Positions 1 through 7,164 of a stretch of 10,902 nucleotides of DNA are shown here, piece after piece (the stretch's first letter is position 1; the number at the start of each line of letters is the position of its first letter). Source of the DNA: Pseudomonadota bacterium (GTDB lineage Bacteria > Pseudomonadota > Alphaproteobacteria > Rhizobiales > Hyphomicrobiaceae); contig JAEZBU010000182.1 in NCBI GenBank assembly GCA_023426855.1, positions 1 through 10,902 of the forward strand. The letters run 5' to 3'. Both the position numbers and the translations under genes were made by a program. The notes under the pieces were generated by a model. That model saw only the letters and a program-made list of their open reading frames with translations, did not search any database and had not been told where the DNA came from.

Positions 1-959
1 GCAATCTCATCCAGCATCGGATGCTCGTCGCACTTGGCAATGCGGAATGGGCAGCGCGGAGCAAACCGGCAACCCTTCGGCACATTGAGGAGATCCGGCG
101 GCTGGCCTTCGATGGTCAGCAGACGCCTGTTCTCGGTCGTCTCCTGATCGATACGCGGCACAGCGTTGATGAGCGCCCACGTATAAGGATGCCGCGGATC
201 CGACAGCAGATCCTCGGTCAGTCCTTCTTCGACCACCTCACCGGCATACATGACGAGCGTGCGCGTGCACACGCGCGCGATCACGCCAAGGTCGTGGCTG
301 ATCAAAATGACGGCGGTGCCGTAATCTTTGTTCAGCTCCTGCAGCAGATCGAGAATCTGCGCCTGAATGGTGACGTCCAGCGCGGTGGTAGGCTCGTCCG
401 CTATGAGCAACGACGGTTCGTTACTCATGCCGAGCGCCAGCATCACGCGCTGCCGCATGCCGCCCGAGAATTGGTGCGGATAGCTTTCGACCGCGCGCTC
501 AGGCGCCGTGACGCCCATGCGGCCGAGCAGCGAGACCGAGCGCTTTCCGGCCTCTTCTTCGTTGTATTTGCCGTGCACCACCATGGATTCAGTGAGCTGC
601 TTGGCAATCTTGAGAACAGGATTGAGCGAGGTCATCGAATCCTGGAAGACCATCGCCATGCCGCTACCGCGGAGCTGACGCTTTTCCTCCGGCTTGGCGT
701 TGAGAACCTCCTTGCCCTGGAAGATGATTTCGCCGCCGACAATGCGGGCCGGCTGCTCGAGAAGCTGCATCAGCGAAAGTGCGGTGACGCTTTTGCCCGA
801 GCCCGACTCGCCGACGATGCCGATGGTTTCACCGGCGCCCAGCGTAAAGCTCACGCCGTCGACAGCGCGAACTTCGCCGTCATCGGTAAAAAAGTGCGTG
901 CGCAGGTCACGGACATCGAGGACCGGCGTTTGCGGCTTATCTGAATTGGTGCTGCTCAC
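1..959 (-). CDS. Peptide/nickel-type ABC transporter ATP-binding protein (DppD/OppD-like), 3' end cut by window edge
   Basis: This cytoplasmic ATPase subunit powers the importer encoded just upstream. Reading from the GTG at 959, 319 complete residues are visible before the left edge. They include Walker A GESGSGKS at 50-57, the ABC signature FSGG with S165, Walker B ending in D188-E189 (LLIADEP), and the switch histidine H222 in LISHDL. The C-terminal oligopeptide-transporter extension (GCRFAPRCPF) is present, so probably only a few tens of residues are missing. GTG 959 has a good ribosome-binding site (GAGGTGA, 8 nt upstream). An in-frame GTG at 971 overlaps the stop of the preceding permease gene as GTGA and is a real alternative that adds four residues. 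Three cysteines (C297, C303, C310) sit in the C-terminal part. A DppF-like partner ATPase is expected beyond the edge. Family assignment is firm; the substrate is unknown. Confidence 0.95.
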   Translation of the reverse strand, partial: MSSTNSDKPQTPVLDVRDLRTHFFTDDGEVRAVDGVSFTLGAGETIGIVGESGSGKSVTALSLMQLLEQPARIVGGEIIFQGKEVLNAKPEEKRQLRGSGMAMVFQDSMTSLNPVLKIAKQLTESMVVHGKYNEEEAGKRSVSLLGRMGVTAPERAVESYPHQFSGGMRQRVMLALGMSNEPSLLIADEPTTALDVTIQAQILDLLQELNKDYGTAVILISHDLGVIARVCTRTLVMYAGEVVEEGLTEDLLSDPRHPYTWALINAVPRIDQETTENRRLLTIEGQPPDLLNVPKGCRFAPRCPFRIAKCDEHPMLDEI

Positions 960-967
960 GTGATCGC

Positions 968-1849
968 TCACCTCTGCCGTGCCTTCGGATCCAGCCAATC
1001 GCGGACGCCGTCACCGAGGAAGTTGAAGCCGACGACCACAGTCAGGATCGCCAAACCAGGGAAAACTGCGACCCACCACTGCGCCACGAGTTCGCGGCCT
1101 TCGGCCACCATCGAACCCCATTCGGCCACCGGCGGCACAACGCCGAGCCCAAGGAACGACAGGCCGGCAAAGGTCAGGATCGCAGTGCCGAGATCGAGGG
1201 TCAGAAGTACGATCAACGGGCCAACGGAATTCGGCAGGATATGCCGGAACAAAATCCGTGCCGGACTGAGCCCGAGTACCGTTGCCGCTTCGACGTATTC
1301 CTGCGACCGCTGCACCATGACGAGGCTGTGCGCCAATCGGGCGAACTTCGGCCACCACACGACAAGCATGGCGATAATCGTGTTGGTCGTACCGATACCG
1401 AGCGCCGCGGCAATGGCCAGAGCCAGGATGATCGGCGGGAAGCACAGCACGAGATCGGTCATACGCATCAGAATTTCTTCTGTACGCCCCTGCGCATACG
1501 CCGCGACACCACCGACGATGATGCCGAAGATGCCGCCGGCGATCACGACGATGAAACCCGCGAACAGAGAGATGCGCGCGCCATAGATCAGACGTGTCAG
1601 CACATCACGGCCAAGCGTGTCCGTGCCGAGCCAATGCTCCCAGGACGGCGCCAGAAGCCGGTTTGAAACGTTCACGGCATATGGATCGTACGGTGTGACC
1701 AGTGGTGCGAACACCGCCAGCACGATCCACAACAGCACGATGAAGGCACCGAGAGCTGCGAGGCCATAGCGACGCCGCCAACGCTGCGCCTTGGTCGGAA
1801 CCGGCTGCACCTCGTGGCGCACGCCGACGGCGGGAGAATCTACGGTCAT
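968..1849 (-). CDS. Peptide/nickel-type ABC transporter permease (DppC/OppC-like)
   Basis: This is the second inner-membrane channel subunit of the importer, 293 residues, a normal length for DppC/OppC. It has a basic cytoplasmic N-terminus (to about residue 29), a first membrane helix at about 30-50, the family motif LGTDTLGRDV at about 74-83, several further hydrophobic helices, and the cytoplasmic EAA loop (EAATVLG from E187), which docks on the ATPase. The ATG at 1849 overlaps the stop of the DppB-like gene as ATGA, a sign of translational coupling. A weak ribosome-binding site (GGGTGA) lies about 5 nt upstream, inside the preceding gene. Its stop at 968-970 abuts or overlaps the ATPase start. 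Family is certain; transported solute (dipeptide, oligopeptide, nickel or another small molecule) cannot be told. Confidence 0.96.
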   Translation of the reverse strand: MTVDSPAVGVRHEVQPVPTKAQRWRRRYGLAALGAFIVLLWIVLAVFAPLVTPYDPYAVNVSNRLLAPSWEHWLGTDTLGRDVLTRLIYGARISLFAGFIVVIAGGIFGIIVGGVAAYAQGRTEEILMRMTDLVLCFPPIILALAIAAALGIGTTNTIIAMLVVWWPKFARLAHSLVMVQRSQEYVEAATVLGLSPARILFRHILPNSVGPLIVLLTLDLGTAILTFAGLSFLGLGVVPPVAEWGSMVAEGRELVAQWWVAVFPGLAILTVVVGFNFLGDGVRDWLDPKARQR

Positions 1850-2856
1850 TTCGTCACCCGCGGGTCAAGGAGCGCATAGCTCAGGTCAACCAGAAGGTTC
1901 ACCAGCAGGTAAACCAGCGCGACGATCAGCGTGATCCCCATGATCGCGGGAAGATCGAGTGTCACCGCACTTCGGAACGTGTACCTGCCGAGGCCTGGCC
2001 AGGAGAAAATCGTTTCCGTCATCACGGCGCCAGCCAGTAGCTGGGCGTAGGCAAGACCGCCGAGCGTGACGACCGGGATGAGCGCGTTCGGCAGAACGTG
2101 CCCCATGATGACGCGGTATTGCGTAAGGCCCTTGGCGCGCGCGACGCGCACATAATCCTGCTGGATGCTCTCCAGCATCGCGGCGCGCGTTGTGCGCGTA
2201 ATAATACCGAGCGTCGCTGCTGCCAGAACGATCGATGGCAGCACGAGATGCGCGGCGGCATCCTTGAACGTCTCCCAGTCACCAGCCAGCAGCGTGTCCA
2301 CCAGCATCAGGCCCGTCACCGTCGGCGGAGGGAATGCGATCGGATCGAGACGGCCGGGGCCAGGCGCAATCTGTAGACCGCCGTAGAAGAGTGCGAGCAC
2401 CACGAACGCGAGCCAGAAGGTCGGCGCGGAAACACCGATCAGCGACACCACGCGGGCCACGTTGTCGATCCAGCTATCACGCCACACCGCAGCAACGATG
2501 CCGAGCGGAATGCCGATCAAAAGAGACAGCACAAAGCTGATGGTCGCCAGTTCGAGCGTTGCCGGCGCATACGCGGCAATATCGTCCAGCACCGGACGCT
2601 GAGACGCGATCGACAGCCCAAGATCGCCCTGGAAGAGGCCGGTCAGGAATATCCAGTATCGATGCCAGAACGGCAGATCGAGACCATATCGGGCGCGCCA
2701 TTCGGCGACCACGACAGGATCCGACGCCGCAATATCACCGAGCTGGGCCAAGATAGGGTCGCCCGGCACGAGATTGCCAATGGAGAAGATCACCAATGTC
2801 GCCGAGAGCGCCAGGATGACCGTAAGGAACAGACGGGATACGATGTATCTGGACAT
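1846..2856 (-). CDS. Peptide/nickel-type ABC transporter permease (DppB/OppB-like)
   Basis: This is the first inner-membrane channel subunit, 336 residues. It begins with a membrane helix at about 9-29, followed by the family motif VPGDP at about 30-34 and a periplasmic segment containing RYGLD. A group of helices from about residue 100 follows, then the EAA-type loop (DYVRVARAKGL, 234-244, followed by HVLPNAL), which contacts the ATPase. The protein ends with SYALLDPRV, typical of DppB. It pairs with the overlapping DppC-like gene to form the heterodimeric channel. The ATG at 2856 has only a modest ribosome-binding site (AGAAG, about 7 nt upstream; AAGGCGG lies further away). The 104 bp between the SDR stop and this start hold no recognisable terminator, so read-through from the upstream genes is likely. 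Confidence 0.96.
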   Translation of the reverse strand: MSRYIVSRLFLTVILALSATLVIFSIGNLVPGDPILAQLGDIAASDPVVVAEWRARYGLDLPFWHRYWIFLTGLFQGDLGLSIASQRPVLDDIAAYAPATLELATISFVLSLLIGIPLGIVAAVWRDSWIDNVARVVSLIGVSAPTFWLAFVVLALFYGGLQIAPGPGRLDPIAFPPPTVTGLMLVDTLLAGDWETFKDAAAHLVLPSIVLAAATLGIITRTTRAAMLESIQQDYVRVARAKGLTQYRVIMGHVLPNALIPVVTLGGLAYAQLLAGAVMTETIFSWPGLGRYTFRSAVTLDLPAIMGITLIVALVYLLVNLLVDLSYALLDPRVTK

Positions 2857-2960
2857 GAGTTAGCTTCTGCCGCCTTTTGGGATTTCAATGCCGGCTGACG
2901 GATAAACGCCGACTGTGCGGTGCGCGCTGACTGAAGAATGCATAAGGTTCGTCGCAAGCC

Positions 2961-3740
2961 CTAAAGTCTGTGAATGTGAATGCCACCACCGATGTCGACG
3001 TGCATACCTGTGGCGAACGGAAGGCCACCTGTCGCCAGCGTGGCAGCGGTCTGACCGATGTCTTCGGGGATACCCCAACGGCGCATCGGGACACCACCTG
3101 CGGCGATCAGCGGATCGTACTTGGCGGTCGCCGGCGCAGTCATGTCGGTCTTGATGATGCCCGGCCGAATTTCGAACACGGCAATGCCAGCCTCTGCCAG
3201 CCTGACTGCGAACAGCTTGGTCATCATCGTCAGGGACGCTTTCGTCATGCAATAGTCCGCACGATTGTCGCCCACCATCTCCGCGTTGCAGGAGCTGACC
3301 GTCACGATCGACTTGTACGCATCCGACTTTGCAACGATCAGCCGTTTGGCAACCGCCTGCGTCAGAAAGAACGTACCGCGCATATTGATGCCGACAGAAC
3401 GGTCGAAGCTTTCCGGCGTCAACTCAAGCATGTCACCACGCACCAACGATGTCACGCCGGCGTTGTTGACGAGGCAGCTCAGCGTTCCGAGATCCCGTTC
3501 GATCGCGTCGAGTAAAGCGTCGTGGCTGTCGATCTTCGACACGTCGAAAGGGTAATAGCGGCAGCGCCCCTCGGCCAGCATGGCTTCCGCATCCGCAATC
3601 GGCGCAGGCTCGAGGCTCGCCATCGCGACCTTGAAGCCAGCCCGCCACAGACTCTGCGCGATCGCCAAACCGATACCGCGCCCCGCTCCCGTGACCAGTG
3701 CCACGCCGCGATCAGCCTGCATCGATGCACTCTCCATCAT
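2961..3740 (-). CDS. Short-chain dehydrogenase/reductase (SDR), FabG-like oxidoreductase
   Basis: This is a classical SDR of about 259 residues, a cytosolic NAD(P)(H)-dependent oxidoreductase. From the ATG at 3740 it shows the cofactor-binding TGAGRGIG (17-24), an acidic-residue and DV signal (D66-V67), NNAG (92-95), the helix asparagine N119, catalytic S150, Y163 and K167 (YCMTK), and the RPGIIKTDMT segment after the active site. E44 at the end of the second strand region could favour NAD(H), but this is weak evidence. The frame is open back to an ATG at 3797, but that start adjoins a strong stem-loop. I chose 3740 because GGAAG lies 6 nt upstream; ATG 3737 and ATG 3722 (with GGAGAG upstream) are possible. 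The gene lies between the binding-protein and permease genes on the same strand, so it is probably co-expressed and may act on the imported solute. Homologues are often named 3-oxoacyl-ACP reductase, but that substrate is not supported here. Confidence 0.93.
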   Translation of the reverse strand: MMESASMQADRGVALVTGAGRGIGLAIAQSLWRAGFKVAMASLEPAPIADAEAMLAEGRCRYYPFDVSKIDSHDALLDAIERDLGTLSCLVNNAGVTSLVRGDMLELTPESFDRSVGINMRGTFFLTQAVAKRLIVAKSDAYKSIVTVSSCNAEMVGDNRADYCMTKASLTMMTKLFAVRLAEAGIAVFEIRPGIIKTDMTAPATAKYDPLIAAGGVPMRRWGIPEDIGQTAATLATGGLPFATGMHVDIGGGIHIHRL

Positions 3741-3799
3741 GTCGGTCTTCCGAACTGTAGTAATTCCAGGCTCTGCGGCAGATGATGCGCATTGCAATC

Positions 3800-3838
3800 G
3801 CCACCGGCCCTCACCGTGATGTGGTGAGGGCCGGTGGC
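3800..3838 (-). terminator. Strong perfect stem-loop after the binding-protein gene (intercistronic hairpin or partial terminator)
   Basis: The arms at 3800-3815 (GCCACCGGCCCTCACC) and 3823-3838 are perfectly complementary over 16 bp around a 7-nt loop. In the minus-strand transcript the hairpin lies about 41 nt after the binding-protein stop and just before the SDR gene. The bases that follow on that strand (GATTGCAATGCG) have no U-run, so full intrinsic termination is doubtful. Protection of the upstream mRNA from 3' exonucleases, or partial termination, fits better. Such hairpins after binding-protein genes of ABC operons are a known means of making more binding protein than membrane subunits. 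That role here is inferred. Confidence 0.8.
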
Positions 3839-3879
3839 TGTGTTCTGGCTAATAGTTACGAGAGCATTTCAGGAGGCCA

Positions 3880-5511
3880 TCAAGCCTTCGGCTTGACGCC
3901 ATCGAGATCGATGATCCAACCGGCTGCAGTGAGCGGGAAGGCGCCGATTTCAGAATGCACACCGATCTGGTAGATCGGCTGGAACAGAACGATCAGGTGA
4001 CCCTGGTCGACCATCTTTTCCTGCCATTCGACCCAGGCCTTCGCCTGTGCGTCGGCGTCCTGCATCTTGGCGATGTCGTAGGTCCACTTCACCGTTTCCG
4101 CGTCGGGCTTCCAACGGAGACGACGCGCCACGCGCTGCACGACCGCGTCGGCCCAGCCGAGGTTCTCGACAGCCGGCGGGTTCCAGTAGGTCAACAGACC
4201 GCCACGGAACAGGCCCTTCAGGTAGTCGTTGCGCATGTTGAGCTGATCCTGCGGACGCAGGTTCGCCTTGATGCCGACCTCTGCCAAGTCCGCCTGGATC
4301 TTCAACGCCAGCGTCTGGTAGGGAACGCCGTTGAAGGCCGCGTTGCTGAACGCCAGCTCGAACTCGAAGCCGTTCTCGTAGCCACCCTTCTTGAGCAGCT
4401 CCTTGGCCTTGTCGTTGTCCTTCTTGAAACCGACCTTGCGGGCGATTTCCTCGGTCGAACCACGCACGCCGATCGGCAGGAAGTGTGCCGGACGCAGCGC
4501 GGCGCCACCGATCAGACCGTTGATGATGCCGTCATAGTCGATGGCATAACCGATCGCCTGGCGGCATTCCTTGACGGCAAGCGCCGGGTTCTTCTCGGCT
4601 TCTTCCATCAGGGCCATGTAGCAGAAGTCGGTCGAAACCAGCGGCTCGATCCGGACATCCTTCTCGCCCTTAATCTCTTTCACCTGCTCGGGAATGAGAT
4701 TGAATGCAGCGTCGATGTTGTTGCGGCGAAGAGCCAGAAGCTGCGCTGCACCGTCGTTGATGTGACGGATGATAACGCGTGCGAAGGCCGGCTTCTCACC
4801 CCAGTAGTGCTCATTGCGGGTGAGCTGGATCTGCGCATTGCGCTCCCAGCCGGTCAGCACGTAGGCACCGGTGCCCGCCGAAGCCCTGTCGAGCCACGTG
4901 CGCGCCTTGTCCTTGGTGTTGGCGTCGGCATCAGCCGTGCCACCGTTCTTCTCCATCAGCGCGCGTTCGCAAACCACGAACTCGGGCGCGCAAAGGGTCG
5001 TCAAGGTCGGGAAGTCGGCTTCCTTGATGAAGATATCGAGGGCCTTGCCGCCTTCGGCAACTTCAACGCGCTCAACGTGCGAGATGTAGCCAGCGGGCTG
5101 GTCCTTGATGTTGATCAGACGATCGAAAGACCACTTCCAATCTTCGGCCGTGACCGGATTGCCGGTGTGGAATTTCACGCCATCGCGCAGCCAGAAGCGG
5201 AACTGCTTGCCTTCCGACAAACGCTCCCACTTGGTGGCCAGACGCGGTGCGAGATCAACATACTCGCCCGGCTTCATGGTCAGCAGCGTGTCGTAAACCG
5301 CCGCGGTCGGCATCGGGCCGGTGTAAGTCGCGATGCGGTGGGGATCGAGCGTCACGATATCGCTGATGTCGATACCGAGAACGAGCGTATCTTTCTTGGT
5401 TTGCGCGTAAACCGTTTCGGGCAGCACGCCCGCCACGCCGAGGGCACCAGCCCCAACGCCCATGAGTTTGAGCGCCTCGCGCCTACTGATGCGCGTGAAC
5501 GAATCGGCCAT
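3880..5511 (-). CDS. ABC transporter substrate-binding protein, family 5 (peptide/nickel type), Tat-exported
   Basis: This periplasmic solute receptor of the importer is 543 residues, the usual size of DppA/OppA-type family 5 proteins. The N-terminus has a twin-arginine signal (SRREALKLMG with R10-R11), a hydrophobic stretch, and a likely signal-peptidase site after VYA (A36). The mature part shows family hallmarks: a DPHR segment near the N-terminus, the motif region RLSEGKQFRFWLRDGVKFHTGNPVTAEDWKWSFDR in the first domain (about 94-130), and the later AIDYDGIINGLIGGAALRPAHFLPIG region. The ATG at 5511 is preceded by an excellent ribosome-binding site (GGGAGGA, 5 nt away), which fits high expression. 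It is the first gene of the operon. Tat export suggests folding or cofactor or ligand capture before export, but many rhizobial family 5 proteins have Tat signals, so this says little about the ligand. Confidence 0.96.
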   Translation of the reverse strand: MADSFTRISRREALKLMGVGAGALGVAGVLPETVYAQTKKDTLVLGIDISDIVTLDPHRIATYTGPMPTAAVYDTLLTMKPGEYVDLAPRLATKWERLSEGKQFRFWLRDGVKFHTGNPVTAEDWKWSFDRLINIKDQPAGYISHVERVEVAEGGKALDIFIKEADFPTLTTLCAPEFVVCERALMEKNGGTADADANTKDKARTWLDRASAGTGAYVLTGWERNAQIQLTRNEHYWGEKPAFARVIIRHINDGAAQLLALRRNNIDAAFNLIPEQVKEIKGEKDVRIEPLVSTDFCYMALMEEAEKNPALAVKECRQAIGYAIDYDGIINGLIGGAALRPAHFLPIGVRGSTEEIARKVGFKKDNDKAKELLKKGGYENGFEFELAFSNAAFNGVPYQTLALKIQADLAEVGIKANLRPQDQLNMRNDYLKGLFRGGLLTYWNPPAVENLGWADAVVQRVARRLRWKPDAETVKWTYDIAKMQDADAQAKAWVEWQEKMVDQGHLIVLFQPIYQIGVHSEIGAFPLTAAGWIIDLDGVKPKA

Positions 5512-5643
5512 TCAAGTCCTCCCTAATGCCAGCCGCACAGCGACCAGCGTTTCCATAGATCCTAAGCCAGCCCCGTTAAGTTGCTGGTCTTTATAGTCTT
5601 TTTATTTGACGTTTTCGTCGCTCATGAACTTACGTGGTAGAAA

Positions 5644-5655
5644 GTAATCGATTAC
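5644..5655. promoter_or_regulatory. Perfect 12-bp palindrome, candidate operator
   Basis: GTAATCGATTAC is identical on both strands. Its central CG with AT-rich flanks resembles operators of LacI-type repressors, but no regulator gene is in view. It is 133-144 bp upstream of the binding-protein ATG, in an AT-rich leader, a reasonable place for control of the importer operon. The site is seen; the function is inferred. Confidence 0.4.
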
Positions 5656-5661
5656 CTCCTT
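5654..5661 (-). other. Orphan consensus Shine-Dalgarno sequence
   Basis: On the minus strand the sequence reads AAGGAGGT, a full match to the anti-16S consensus, overlapping the end of the 12-bp palindrome. No ATG, GTG or TTG lies at a usable distance; the only codon at the right spacing is ATT, giving an eight-codon reading frame. It may be chance, a remnant, or part of a leader-peptide or regulatory site. Confidence 0.35.
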
Positions 5662-5830
5662 TGCGTCCACACACGAGGGGTTGATTTATCAAAAGTTAAT
5701 GTATCGCACTGAACGTCCGATGACCGGAGATAGGACGGATCGCAGAGTCAATTCCACTTCACTCAGACGCACCATCCAAAACGTTTTCACTCCAAAAGCG
5801 GCGTGGAGCACAGCGCGTTTCGACTGATCG

Positions 5831-7084
5831 TTATTGAATTGTGGGGGCTGCCGCACGCGCGGCAGCTTCGCGGGCGTGGTCCGGGACGTCGAGTTCCAAT
5901 CTCTTGAGCGGATTACCCAGCGAGCCACTAACCATAGCAGCAAGAAGCTTGTTCGCTGGCCAGATCTTGGACACGGGGCCAGCGATTCTGTCACGCAGCC
6001 AGGGCAAGACGTGGCTATCCGACTGATAGACCGGGGTGAAAAGGCTGCTCATACTTTGGTAGAACCGAACGTGGTTGGCGCGCAACGCAACTGCGCGCAG
6101 CGGCGCGCGAGAAGGATCATCCGCCTCTCGCAAAGCCTTGCTCAATGCAAACGCATCCAACAGCGCCATGTTGGCACCTTGTCCGAGTTGCGGACTTGTC
6201 GAATGCCACGCATCGCCCAGGTGGATCAGACCAAGCTTAGCGGGTGCGCGCACAGTCCGATGGGCATATCTAGCAAATGTCAGTTGCTCCGGTCGTGTAA
6301 TTTGATCGAGCAGTGACTGCGTAACAGGCCACAAACGCAGAACCTCGCGCTTCCATGCATCCAGCCCCGCGTTTCGCCAGTGCTCCAGGTGATCGGCACG
6401 CAGCGACCAGAAGAACGCAGCGCGCGGCGTCGCGGCACCGGGAGCCAAACCTATCGGCATGACGCCTGCCATAGTGCTTGCGCGCACATACCGCTGTTCC
6501 AGCGCATCGATGCTGAAGTCCGCCTGAGCCGGCCAATCGAGACTTGCCCAAAGGGCTCCGTAGGCCAACGCCCGCCCATCGCACGAAGCCAGCGAACTGG
6601 CCGCACCCAAGGCGTCGACAACAAGATCAAAAGGGCCGGAGCGTTCGCCATCGGCAAACACGATGTCTCGTTGATCACCGGAGACAAGCGGCGCGTCGAT
6701 CACCGTCCGATCCGTGAAAATCGGGATGTCGACCGCACGGACAGCTTGAAACAGAATGTCGAACAACGCGGCACGATGAATACCGACACCAAAGCTGGCG
6801 CGATCGAGGGCGACGTATCTCACGTCGAGCACCGTGCGATTCGACGGCACTGCCTTTCCGAATAAGCGATCAATCCGTGCTCCGGCAGCAATGACCGCTT
6901 GATCAAGGCCCATTGCGCGCAAGACGGCCAAGCCCGTGGGCTGAATGATCAGTCCAGAGCCAACTGGACGTGGCGCATCGAAGCGCTCGAATACTGACAC
7001 GTGGTGTCCATCGCGACTGAGCAGGAGTGCCGACGCCAGTCCAGCTGGACCGCACCCCGCAACTGCGATGTTCAGTGTTTTCAT
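5831..7084 (-). CDS. FAD-dependent monooxygenase (aromatic-hydroxylase/UbiH-type)
   Basis: This is a 417-residue flavoprotein monooxygenase of the p-hydroxybenzoate hydroxylase fold, expected to use NAD(P)H and O2 to hydroxylate a small organic substrate. Visible motifs are the N-terminal dinucleotide-binding GCGPAG (10-15) with E33 at the end of the second strand, conserved R104 in HRAALF, and the FAD-ribityl GD motif (HLGDAWHSTSP, G290-D291) followed by PQLGQGAN (298-305) and DA (310-311). The middle DG motif is altered: where many relatives have GADG there is DALG (157-160). The ATG at 7084 has a weak ribosome-binding site (GGGA, about 14 nt upstream). The gene is divergent from a methyltransferase gene 80 bp away and lies 319 bp upstream of the importer operon on the same strand. 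The substrate is unknown. Confidence 0.92.
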   Translation of the reverse strand: MKTLNIAVAGCGPAGLASALLLSRDGHHVSVFERFDAPRPVGSGLIIQPTGLAVLRAMGLDQAVIAAGARIDRLFGKAVPSNRTVLDVRYVALDRASFGVGIHRAALFDILFQAVRAVDIPIFTDRTVIDAPLVSGDQRDIVFADGERSGPFDLVVDALGAASSLASCDGRALAYGALWASLDWPAQADFSIDALEQRYVRASTMAGVMPIGLAPGAATPRAAFFWSLRADHLEHWRNAGLDAWKREVLRLWPVTQSLLDQITRPEQLTFARYAHRTVRAPAKLGLIHLGDAWHSTSPQLGQGANMALLDAFALSKALREADDPSRAPLRAVALRANHVRFYQSMSSLFTPVYQSDSHVLPWLRDRIAGPVSKIWPANKLLAAMVSGSLGNPLKRLELDVPDHAREAAARAAAPTIQ

Positions 7085-7101
7085 GAGACGATATCATTTC
7101 C

Positions 7102-7160
7102 CAGGCGCTGACCATCGATACACGGTCAGCCATAAAACAAGCGCGCCAGGAAAGCGCCTG
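7102..7160. promoter_or_regulatory. Inverted repeats in the divergent monooxygenase/methyltransferase promoter
   Basis: Two overlapping dyads lie between the divergent starts. GCTGACC (7107-7113) pairs with GGTCAGC (7124-7130) around a 10-nt spacer, and CAGGCGCT (7102-7109) pairs with AGCGCCTG (7153-7160) further out. Both arms match perfectly. The first resembles an operator for a dimeric repressor or activator; both could instead form RNA structure in the 5' leaders. No clear -35/-10 pair can be assigned on either strand. Confidence 0.45.
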
Positions 7161-7164
7161 AAAG

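Larger units (their letters stand above)
5512..5830. promoter_or_regulatory. Leader and promoter region of the importer operon (319 bp, non-coding)
   Basis: No credible gene lies here. The region is richer in A+T than its surroundings and must hold the promoter of the minus-strand operon. A possible minus-strand -10 element, TATAAA, is near 5590-5595, without a convincing -35. A GACG-TTTT-CGTC repeat lies at 5608-5619. Toward the monooxygenase stop there are a weak 5-bp stem (5790-5794 with 5804-5808) and a 10-bp palindrome AAAACGTTTT (5778-5787), which may serve as a poor terminator for the monooxygenase. The TTGAT/ATCAA repeat at 5681-5692 is another possible protein site. Confidence 0.5.

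Noticed and set aside
21..944. A 307-codon open frame on the plus strand
   Set aside because: It is antisense to the DppD-like ATPase, which has every Walker and signature motif; the plus-strand product is low in hydrophobic order and unrecognisable.
2860..3252. A 130-codon minus-strand frame reaching into the gap before the DppB-like gene
   Set aside because: Most of it is an out-of-frame reading of the SDR C-terminus, and the product is Arg/His/Trp-rich without a known motif.
3955..5526. A 523-codon open frame antisense to the binding-protein gene
   Set aside because: It mirrors the binding-protein gene, has no recognisable domain, and is the long antisense frame expected from GC-biased codon use.
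5602..5625. A seven-codon ATG frame (MSDENVK) in the importer leader
   Set aside because: No ribosome-binding site at a usable distance; the orphan AAGGAGGT is about 30 nt too far upstream.
5689..5994. A 101-codon minus-strand frame crossing the monooxygenase 3' end and leader
   Set aside because: Its first half is a frame-shifted reading of the monooxygenase and no ribosome-binding site or domain supports it.
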